Positions 1 to 5,484 of a stretch of DNA of 7,109 bases are shown here, piece after piece (within the stretch, counting starts at the first letter, position 1; each line of letters begins with the position of its first letter). The notes beneath the pieces were generated by a model that was not told the origin of the DNA, made no database searches, and saw only the letters and a list, made by a program, of their open reading frames with translations. Origin of the DNA: Ruminococcus sp. UBA3280 (GTDB lineage: Bacteria > Bacillota > Clostridia > Oscillospirales > Ruminococcaceae). The DNA is taken from assembly GCA_002362175.1 (NCBI GenBank), contig DETU01000063.1:669-7777 (forward strand), read 5' to 3'. Made by a program: the position numbers and the translations under genes.

Positions 1-3000
1 ATGATTCCCAATATGTACAAAATCGCAGGAGAACTTCTTCCGAACGTTATGAACGTTACAGCAAGATGTGTTGCTTCACACGCACTTAGTATATTCGGAG
101 ACCACTCTGACATATATGCCTGCCGTCAGACAGGTTATGCTATGTTATGTTCTGCAAATCCGCAGGAAGTTATGGACTTGGGTGCAGTCGCTCATCTTGC
201 CTCCATAAAGGGCCGTGTTCCGTTTATGCACTTTTTCGACGGTTTCAGAACGTCCCACGAAATACAGAAAGTTGAAGTTTGGGATTATGACACTCTCTAT
301 GAACTTCTTGACAAAGAAGCAGTACAGCGTTTCCGTGACAACGCACTTCACCCCGAACGTCCTGTTTTGAGAGGTTCTGCACAGAATCCCGATATATTCT
401 TTCAGGTTCGTGAAGCTCATAACAGATATTACGATGTTCTGCCTGATATTGTTCAGGATTATATGGACAGAATAAATGAAAAAATCGGTACTGACTATAA
501 ACTTTTCAATTATTACGGTGCGGAAGATGCTGAACATATTATTATTGCAATGGGGGCTGTAAACGACACTGTCAGCGAAACTGTTGATTATCTCAATTCA
601 AAAGGAGGAAAATACGGTCTTGTAAAGGTACGTCTGTACAGACCTTTTGCGTGCGACAAGCTTGTTGAGGCTATTCCTGACAGTGTAAAAAGAATATCCG
701 TACTTGACAGGACAAAGGAATCAGGTTCAGCAGGCGAACCGCTTTATCTTGATGTAATTGCGTCTCTGAAAGGCACAAAATTCAATGATATTCCCGTGTT
801 TACGGGGCGTTACGGTCTTGGTTCAAAAGACACCGTTCCTGCTCATATTATTGCGGTTTTCAGGAATGAGGAGAAAAAACGCTTTACTGTAGGTATAAAT
901 GACGATGTCACAAATCTTTCGTTGCCGATTGAAGAAAATCCCGACACCGCTCCCGTCGGTACAACTTCCTGCAAATTCTGGGGACTGGGTTCTGACGGCA
1001 CTGTCGGTGCTAACAAAAATTCAATAAAGATAATCGGCGACCATACAGACTTATATGTGCAGGCTTATTTTTCGTATGATTCAAAGAAATCGGGTGGTGT
1101 TACAATCTCTCACCTGCGTTTCGGAAAAACTCCGATAAAGTCCACTTACCTTATTAACAAGGCTGATTTTGTTGCGTGTCATAATCAGAGTTATATAAAT
1201 AAGTATGATATGGTTTCGGATATAAAGCCTAATGGTACTTTTTTACTCAATACAATATGGAGTGCGGAGGAACTTGAAACACACCTTTCAGGTCAGACAA
1301 AGCGTTATATAGCACAGAATAATATAAATTTTTACACGATAAATGGTATAAAGATAGCAGAAGATACGGGAATGGGCAAAAGAATAAATACCATTTTGCA
1401 ATCAGCTTTCTTTAAGCTTGCCAATATCATTCCGTTTGATGACGCTCTTGGCTACATGAAAAAAGCAGCTGAACAGACTTACATCAAAAGGGGACAGGAC
1501 GTTATTGAAAAAAATTACAACGCCATAGATGCCGGCTGGCAGAATATCGTTAAAATAGACGTTCCTGAACACTGGAAAAACGCTCCCGATTCTCCTGTGG
1601 GTATGGAGAAGGTAACCTGTGAAAACAAGAAGCTTGAGAACTTTGTAAACAATATTCAGATACCTTGCGACACGCAGAACGGCGACAAGCTTCCCGTATC
1701 GGTATTTGAGGATATGGCGGACGGTACTTTGCCACAGGGTTCGGCTAACTTTGAAAAGCGTGGAATTGCCGTAAAAGTTCCGTGCTGGATTCCTGAGAAT
1801 TGTATACAGTGTAATCAGTGTGCGTTTGTCTGTCCTCATTCGGTTATAAGACCTGTTGCATTTACCGAGCAGGAAGTGGAAAACGCTCCGTCTGCTATGA
1901 AAACCGTTGGATTCAGACCTGCTTTGAACGGTCTTAGATTCTCGATTACCGTTTCTCCTCTTGACTGTACGGGTTGCGGAGTATGTGAAAATATATGTCC
2001 TGCAAAGAATAAGGCTATTGTACTCATGCCGATTGAATCACAGGAAGAACAGCAGGAAGTTTTCAGTTATGGAAGAACAATCGACGAAAAAGCGGAAGTT
2101 TCTGCAAAGTTCAAAGCAGAAACGGTCAAAGGCTCACAGTTCAGACAGCCTTTGCTTGAATTTTCGGGTGCTTGTGCAGGGTGCGGTGAAACTCCGTATG
2201 CGAAACTTGTTACACAGCTTTTTGGTGAAAGAATGTTGATAGCCAACGCTACAGGCTGTTCATCAATATGGGGTGGGTCTGCACCGTCTACACCGTATAC
2301 GTTCAATAAAAAGGGCAGAGGTCCTGCATGGGCAAATTCTCTCTTTGAAGATAATGCGGAGTTCGGTTACGGTATGTATCTCGCTACTCAGACACTCAGA
2401 GACAGAGTACTTGAAAAAATAAAGGAACTTAAAGAAAATACTGAAAAATCCGAAATTATTAAGGCAATTGACGATTATCTCGAAACATATAACGACGGTG
2501 TGAAAAACGGTGACGCAACTGACAGGCTTGTTTCTGTGCTTGAAAAGTGTGACTGTGACAGTGCAAAGGCTATACTTGCCGAAAAAGATTATTTAAGCAA
2601 AAAATCACAATGGATTTTCGGCGGTGACGGCTGGGCTTATGATATAGGTTTTGGCGGTCTTGACCATGTTCTTGCTTCGGGAAGAAATGTAAACGTACTC
2701 GTATTTGATACGGAAGTTTATTCAAATACGGGTGGTCAGGCTTCAAAGGCTACTCAGACGGGTGCGGTTGCGAAATTTGCAGCAGCAGGAAAGTCCATAA
2801 AGAAAAAAGACCTTGCAGGAATGGCTATGAATTACGGATATGTATATGTTGCCCATGTTGCTATGGGTGCGGATATGAACCAGTGTATAAAAGCTATTTC
2901 TGAAGCAGAGGCTTATGACGGTCCGTCACTTATAATTGCATACGCTCCTTGTATTAATCACGGTATAAAATCGGGTATGTCAACGTCAATGGAAGAAGAA

Positions 3001-3264
3001 AAGAAAGCTGTAAAAGCAGGTTACTGGCATTTATACAGGTATAATCCCACACTTAAATCTGAGGGTAAGAATCCGTTTGTAATAGATTCAAAAGCACCTG
3101 ATACCGAAGAATATATAAATTTCCTCATGGGTGAAGTACGTTACAATTCGCTTATGACACAGAATCCTGAAAGAGCAGAGGAACTTTTTGACAGTGCCGT
3201 TGAAAACGCAAAGAACAGGTATGATTATCTTAAAAAGCTTACGGTTCTTTATAGTGATGACTGA
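1..3264 (+). CDS. nifJ: Pyruvate:ferredoxin (flavodoxin) oxidoreductase, 5'-truncated by window edge
   Basis: Single-chain PFOR, a cytoplasmic enzyme that converts pyruvate and CoA to acetyl-CoA and CO2 and reduces ferredoxin or flavodoxin. 1087 residues are visible. The ATG at base 1 is an internal Met (MIPNMYKIAGELLP), not the start: about 90 N-terminal residues, including the YPITP-type segment, lie outside. Seen in order: rest of the pyrimidine-binding domain with the substrate Arg in the TAR motif (R22); domain II to about 280; the gamma-type domain from GLGSDGTVGANK (329-339); an EKR-type linker near 500-555; two [4Fe-4S] ferredoxin clusters (C601, C604, C607, C611 and C656, C659, C662, C666); and the C-terminal TPP domain. 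Proximal-cluster cysteines are C725, C728, C753 and C984. TPP/Mg ligands are D876 in GDGW, T904 and N909. All have the spacing of the Desulfovibrio africanus enzyme, shifted by 87. The chain ends without that enzyme's extra C-terminal domain. A terminator follows the TGA stop directly. Confidence 0.98.
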   Translation: MIPNMYKIAGELLPNVMNVTARCVASHALSIFGDHSDIYACRQTGYAMLCSANPQEVMDLGAVAHLASIKGRVPFMHFFDGFRTSHEIQKVEVWDYDTLYELLDKEAVQRFRDNALHPERPVLRGSAQNPDIFFQVREAHNRYYDVLPDIVQDYMDRINEKIGTDYKLFNYYGAEDAEHIIIAMGAVNDTVSETVDYLNSKGGKYGLVKVRLYRPFACDKLVEAIPDSVKRISVLDRTKESGSAGEPLYLDVIASLKGTKFNDIPVFTGRYGLGSKDTVPAHIIAVFRNEEKKRFTVGINDDVTNLSLPIEENPDTAPVGTTSCKFWGLGSDGTVGANKNSIKIIGDHTDLYVQAYFSYDSKKSGGVTISHLRFGKTPIKSTYLINKADFVACHNQSYINKYDMVSDIKPNGTFLLNTIWSAEELETHLSGQTKRYIAQNNINFYTINGIKIAEDTGMGKRINTILQSAFFKLANIIPFDDALGYMKKAAEQTYIKRGQDVIEKNYNAIDAGWQNIVKIDVPEHWKNAPDSPVGMEKVTCENKKLENFVNNIQIPCDTQNGDKLPVSVFEDMADGTLPQGSANFEKRGIAVKVPCWIPENCIQCNQCAFVCPHSVIRPVAFTEQEVENAPSAMKTVGFRPALNGLRFSITVSPLDCTGCGVCENICPAKNKAIVLMPIESQEEQQEVFSYGRTIDEKAEVSAKFKAETVKGSQFRQPLLEFSGACAGCGETPYAKLVTQLFGERMLIANATGCSSIWGGSAPSTPYTFNKKGRGPAWANSLFEDNAEFGYGMYLATQTLRDRVLEKIKELKENTEKSEIIKAIDDYLETYNDGVKNGDATDRLVSVLEKCDCDSAKAILAEKDYLSKKSQWIFGGDGWAYDIGFGGLDHVLASGRNVNVLVFDTEVYSNTGGQASKATQTGAVAKFAAAGKSIKKKDLAGMAMNYGYVYVAHVAMGADMNQCIKAISEAEAYDGPSLIIAYAPCINHGIKSGMSTSMEEEKKAVKAGYWHLYRYNPTLKSEGKNPFVIDSKAPDTEEYINFLMGEVRYNSLMTQNPERAEELFDSAVENAKNRYDYLKKLTVLYSDD

Positions 3265-3277
3265 TTTATAAATAAGA

Positions 3278-3313
3278 GAAATTTCCGTCCTTTGCGACGG
3301 AAGTTTCTTTTTT
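3278..3313 (+). terminator. Strong rho-independent terminator of nifJ
   Basis: A 12-bp stem (3278-3289 with 3296-3307, a single T·G wobble at 3282/3303) closes a 6-base loop CTTTGC and is followed at once by six T (3308-3313). It begins 13 bases after the nifJ stop. This should end the nifJ transcript and insulate the genes downstream. Confidence 0.93.
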
Positions 3314-3322
3314 GTGAGGATA

Positions 3323-3351
3323 TTGCTTTATGTGGATTTGTGTGATATAAT
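3323..3351 (+). promoter_or_regulatory. Extended -10 sigma-A type promoter for the 3382-4999 unit
   Basis: The -10 box is a perfect TATAAT (3346-3351) preceded by TGA, giving the extended -10 form TGnTATAAT. A weak -35 box TTGCTT (3323-3328, 3 of 6 matches to TTGACA) lies 17 bases upstream. Predicted start near 3358, leaving a short leader of about 25 bases before the ATG at 3382. It lies between the nifJ terminator and the next gene, as expected for a new transcription unit. Confidence 0.75.
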
Positions 3352-3381
3352 TATTGTAAATAAAAGCAAGGGGTTGATTTT

Positions 3382-3876
3382 ATGAATACATGGTCTGCTG
3401 TAAGGCATAAGCTTGAAAAAGAATATCTTGCTGATTCACTTAAAGGTCATATCCGATATTTTGTGACAAGCTACAGAAAATGTCACGACCACGAGGGGCG
3501 TGCCTCCATTCTGCTTGACGGCAAGGAAATAATAGAAGGAAGTTACTGGGAACAGTGGAGCAAGGCACACCTGCTCCCGAAAGACGAAAATTTTAAAATA
3601 AGAGTTTCAGCATGGGAGTTTCCTATTATAGATGATATAGCTTTACAATTCGGACAGTTTGACCAGCGTTGCTTTTACAGGGCTTTTGATGAATTTGACA
3701 ATCAGTCAATAGAAAAAAGTCTTTCCAGTGAAAACGCCATTGTAAGAGTATTTGCACTTCTTGATAGTCGGACAGGTAAAAGGCGTTTGTTGTCCATGAA
3801 GAACGGTATTGAAAATGAGGGGGAAGTAATTCGTACATTTTTTAAAATACGTGCAAATGCTAAGGGAATATTATGA
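3382..3876 (+). CDS. Conserved hypothetical protein, possibly SF0329-like
   Basis: 164 residues, function unknown. The start is well supported: AAGGGG (3368-3373) lies 8 bases before the ATG and a promoter lies just upstream. There is no signal peptide or membrane segment, so it is likely cytoplasmic. Visible landmarks are an N-terminal W4-S5 with an amphipathic stretch, S19-L20-K21-G22 followed by a beta-like run, GRASILLDGKE (39-49), an aromatic-rich middle (Y, W and F between 54 and 100), and a C-terminal ALLDSRTGKRRL (125-136) followed by E...FF.IR near 147-156. From memory this N-terminal WS pattern combined with D-R-GKR-L recalls the uncharacterised 'SF0329 family' of Firmicutes; I could not verify this. 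No catalytic motif stands out. It overlaps the next gene by four bases (ATGA), so the two are probably translationally coupled. Confidence 0.85.
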   Translation: MNTWSAVRHKLEKEYLADSLKGHIRYFVTSYRKCHDHEGRASILLDGKEIIEGSYWEQWSKAHLLPKDENFKIRVSAWEFPIIDDIALQFGQFDQRCFYRAFDEFDNQSIEKSLSSENAIVRVFALLDSRTGKRRLLSMKNGIENEGEVIRTFFKIRANAKGIL

Positions 3877-4211
3877 AAAAGGAAATATTAAATAATACGC
3901 TTATAGTAGACAGGTGGTTTTATAATAAACCGAATCTTACTCCCGATAAAAACGGCAGTATAGTTTTAATACATAAAGTTTCTTTTGGCCCTTTGGAGTG
4001 CTATGAGTGGGGAATAGATTCAGAGAACAGACCATATGAAATTTATGAATGGTGTGAAAATGATTTATATGAAAATGAAAACTATAAAAAAAGCATATCA
4101 GGTTCTGAACTGATACAAAAGTTGTATGATATGACAGAAATGGTAAGCGGTACAAAACTTGAAAGTTGGTCTTTGATTTATAAAAAAGGAATAGAAATGA
4201 TTTTTGAATAA
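3873..4211 (+). CDS. Hypothetical small acidic protein, coupled to the upstream gene
   Basis: 112 residues, not recognised. The ATG overlaps the upstream TGA (ATGA, 3873-3876), and AAGGGA (3862-3867) lies 5 bases before it, so the start is firm and coupling is likely. The protein is soluble-looking, with no signal peptide or membrane helix. It is moderately acidic, with Glu/Asp and Tyr/Trp clustered in the middle (residues about 42-70: ECYEWGID, EIYEWCEND), a likely helix around 75-90 (SGSELIQKLYDM) and a hydrophobic last strand. Size and composition would fit an immunity-type or partner protein, but no motif supports that; this is inference only. The stop is 17 bases before ymdB with no terminator between, so it is probably co-transcribed with ymdB. 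Confidence 0.78.
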   Translation: MKKEILNNTLIVDRWFYNKPNLTPDKNGSIVLIHKVSFGPLECYEWGIDSENRPYEIYEWCENDLYENENYKKSISGSELIQKLYDMTEMVSGTKLESWSLIYKKGIEMIFE

Positions 4212-4228
4212 ATATAAAGGAGAAAACA

Positions 4229-4999
4229 ATGAAAAATTTACTTTTTATAGGTGATGTTGTAGGAAAGGCTGGTTGTGATTTTCTTTCCGCAAAGTTACCG
4301 CAGATAAAACGACAATATAATATTGATATAACTGTTGTCAATGCGGAAAATTCCGCACAGGGAAACGGTGTTACAAGCTTGTCGGCGGAATCGGTGATAA
4401 AATCGGGTGCTGATGTCATAACTACAGGAAACCACGCTTTCAGACGCAGGGACGAACTTGATATATATGAAAGAGACTATATTATAAGACCTGCAAATTA
4501 TCCCGAGGGGGCTTGTGTCGGAAAAGGTGTATGTATTCTTGATATGGGTGCTTATTCTGTTGCTGTGGTCAATCTTATGGGGACGGTTTATCTTGACCCG
4601 CTTGACAATCCTTTTACAAAAATTGACGAGATTCTTACGGAAATTGATACAAAAAATATATTTGTGGACTTTCATGCAGAGGCTACTTCTGAAAAAAAGG
4701 CTATGGGTTATCATCTGACCGGAAAGGTAACGGGTGTTTTCGGAACTCATACCCATGTGCAGACAGCCGACGAAACTGTTATTGACGGACACACTGCTTA
4801 TATTACAGATGCAGGAATGACGGGTGTTGAAAGGTCATGTCTCGGAGTGGAAATAAAACCTGCTGTTGACAGGCTGAGATTCCGTATGCCTGTACGTTTC
4901 AGAGAGGCGGAGGGAAAATGTTTTCTTTGCGGTGTTATTGTTGCGTTTGATGAAAAATCGGGCAAATCGCACAAAATTGAACGTATTATTATAAGATAA
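4229..4999 (+). CDS. ymdB: YmdB family metallophosphoesterase (TIGR00282)
   Basis: 256 residues, full length for the family (about 260). Cytoplasmic calcineurin-like phosphoesterase; the Bacillus subtilis member hydrolyses 2',3'- and 3',5'-cyclic nucleotides and affects the biofilm-versus-motility decision. All dinuclear metal ligands of the family are visible: D9 (IGDVVG), E40 and N41 (NAEN), N68 and H69 (GNH), H149 (DFHAE), H174 and H176 (THTHVQTAD). RPANYP (87-92) and TDAGMTG (193-199) are further family signatures. After GNH the usual tryptophan-containing stretch is replaced by AFRRRDE, a variant I associate with Ruminococcus-type clostridia. AAAGGAG (4216-4222) sits 6 bases before the ATG. 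The gene follows the 112-aa gene by 17 bases, without its own clear promoter, and is probably third in that operon. rny, its frequent neighbour, is not in the window. No good terminator follows it. Confidence 0.96.
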   Translation: MKNLLFIGDVVGKAGCDFLSAKLPQIKRQYNIDITVVNAENSAQGNGVTSLSAESVIKSGADVITTGNHAFRRRDELDIYERDYIIRPANYPEGACVGKGVCILDMGAYSVAVVNLMGTVYLDPLDNPFTKIDEILTEIDTKNIFVDFHAEATSEKKAMGYHLTGKVTGVFGTHTHVQTADETVIDGHTAYITDAGMTGVERSCLGVEIKPAVDRLRFRMPVRFREAEGKCFLCGVIVAFDEKSGKSHKIERIIIR

Positions 5000-5043
5000 T
5001 ATACAAAAATTAAGTATACAGACCGGAATTTTCATTTTCTCAA

Positions 5044-5072
5044 TTGACAAATCCGTTTTTGTGTGTTAAAAT
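5044..5072 (+). promoter_or_regulatory. Near-consensus sigma-A promoter of spoVS
   Basis: A perfect -35 box TTGACA (5044-5049), a 17-base spacer and a -10 box TAAAAT (5067-5072, 5 of 6) preceded by TGT, so it also has the extended -10 TGn. Predicted transcription start is near 5079, giving a leader of about 65 bases before the spoVS ATG. This is the strongest promoter-like sequence in the window. I see no SigH-type AGGA...GAAT pair here, although SigH drives spoVS in B. subtilis. Confidence 0.88.
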
Positions 5073-5078
5073 ATATCT

Positions 5079-5117
5079 GTCGGGTATTATCCGATATTAC
5101 GTGTCTGAAAGGCACAC
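5079..5117 (+). other. Spover leader region with two small inverted repeats (spoVS 5' UTR)
   Basis: The predicted spoVS leader holds two weak inverted repeats: TCGG/CCGA (5080-5083 with 5091-5094, loop of 7) and GTGT/ACAC (5101-5104 with 5114-5117, possibly extended by C5105-G5112 with a bulge). Neither has a following T-tract or overlaps the Shine-Dalgarno site at 5131. They may stabilise the mRNA or mean nothing. They do not match a riboswitch that I know. Confidence 0.25.
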
Positions 5118-5130
5118 AACATTGAAATGC

Positions 5131-5136
5131 AGGAGG
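5131..5136 (+). promoter_or_regulatory. Ribosome binding site fixing the spoVS start
   Basis: A perfect AGGAGG lies 9 bases before the ATG at 5146. It decides the start: the reading frame stays open upstream to a TTG at 5044, but that codon is part of the -35 box and has no Shine-Dalgarno site of its own. Confidence 0.93.
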
Positions 5137-5145
5137 GTCATTATC

Positions 5146-5406
5146 ATGGAAGTTTTAAAAGTTTCATCACATTCATCACCAAATTCTGTTGCCGGAGCAA
5201 TCGCCGGAGTTATCAGAGAACAGAAAGCAGTTGAGGTTCAGGCAGTAGGAGCAGGCGCTGCAAATCAGGCTATAAAAGCAATAGCAATCGCAAGAGGTTA
5301 TCTCGCACCGATTGGCATTGACCTTATTTGTATTCCCGCATTCGCTAATATTCAGATTGACGGCGAGGAAAGAACCGCTATCAAGCTTATCTGCGAACAG
5401 AGATAA
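5146..5406 (+). CDS. spoVS: Stage V sporulation protein S
   Basis: 86 residues, the same length as the B. subtilis protein, and recognisable from end to end: MEVLKVSSHSSPNSVAGAIA at the start, then EVQAVGAGAANQAIKAIAIA (about residues 30-49), and a C-terminal IKLICEQ segment. SpoVS is a small cytoplasmic protein with an Alba-like alpha/beta fold, thought to bind nucleic acid. In B. subtilis its loss blocks sporulation at stage V and alters septation. Many non-sporulating bacteria keep it, so it suggests but does not prove spore formation. The start is set by AGGAGG at 5131. It has its own promoter (5044-5072) and is followed by a hairpin before recG. It lies downstream of ymdB, a common neighbour in Firmicutes. 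Nothing is missing or unusual in the protein. Confidence 0.98.
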   Translation: MEVLKVSSHSSPNSVAGAIAGVIREQKAVEVQAVGAGAANQAIKAIAIARGYLAPIGIDLICIPAFANIQIDGEERTAIKLICEQR

Positions 5407-5431
5407 TCTCAAAATTTAAAGCTGTTTTCAC

Positions 5432-5459
5432 GGGACGGACTTTGTTCGTCCCTGATTTT
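5432..5459 (+). terminator. Hairpin between spoVS and recG, probably a partial terminator
   Basis: A GC-rich 9-bp stem (5432-5440 with 5444-5452, one G·T wobble at 5438/5446) with a TTT loop. The tail is poor: TGA separates the stem from only four T (5456-5459), which then run into the palindrome TTTTATATAAAA (5456-5467). It lies 25 bases after the spoVS stop and 33 bases before the recG ATG. The stem is good enough to end or protect the spoVS mRNA; the weak T-tract suggests incomplete termination and some read-through to recG. Confidence 0.65.
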
Positions 5460-5467
5460 ATATAAAA

Positions 5468-5472
5468 TGGAG
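5468..5472 (+). promoter_or_regulatory. Weak ribosome binding site of recG
   Basis: TGGAG (5468-5472) is the only Shine-Dalgarno-like sequence near the recG start and lies 12 bases before the ATG at 5485, which is longer than ideal. It supports 5485 over the in-frame ATG at 5467: that codon overlaps the site and has no purine-rich sequence before it. Confidence 0.55.
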
Positions 5473-5484
5473 TGTAAAGAAATT

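Noticed and set aside
1..3. ATG at the first base as a true nifJ start
   Set aside because: The sequence MIPNMYKIAGELLP is an internal conserved part of the PFOR N-terminal domain; about 90 residues of the family precede it.
1402..1839. 145-aa open frame on the - strand inside nifJ, plus other antisense frames there
   Set aside because: They lie wholly within a clearly coding, conserved gene, have no recognisable motifs, and are explained by its codon pattern.
4159..4184. Possible ymdB promoter TTGAAA...TATAAA inside the 112-aa gene
   Set aside because: The spacer is only 14 bases, too short for sigma-A, and AT-rich coding DNA often gives such matches.
3937..4792. Two long antisense frames (160 and 165 aa) opposite the 112-aa gene and ymdB
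   Set aside because: Composition is F/I/S-rich shadow sequence without domain motifs, and the + strand frames have Shine-Dalgarno sites and, for ymdB, complete catalytic motifs.
5000..5043. Possible ymdB terminator (TATAC/GTATA at 5000-5004 and 5014-5018; AAAATT/AATTTT)
   Set aside because: Stems are 5-6 AT-rich pairs with loops of 9 or more and no proper T-tract; not enough for a rho-independent terminator.
5044..5145. N-terminal 34-residue extension of SpoVS from a TTG start
   Set aside because: The TTG is part of the -35 box, the extension is unlike SpoVS, and the AGGAGG at 5131 places the start at 5146.
5442..5466. recG promoter using TATAAA at 5461
   Set aside because: The best upstream hexamer (TTGTTC, 5442-5447) lies within the hairpin and is only 13 bases away; a start there would also fall on or after the recG Shine-Dalgarno site.
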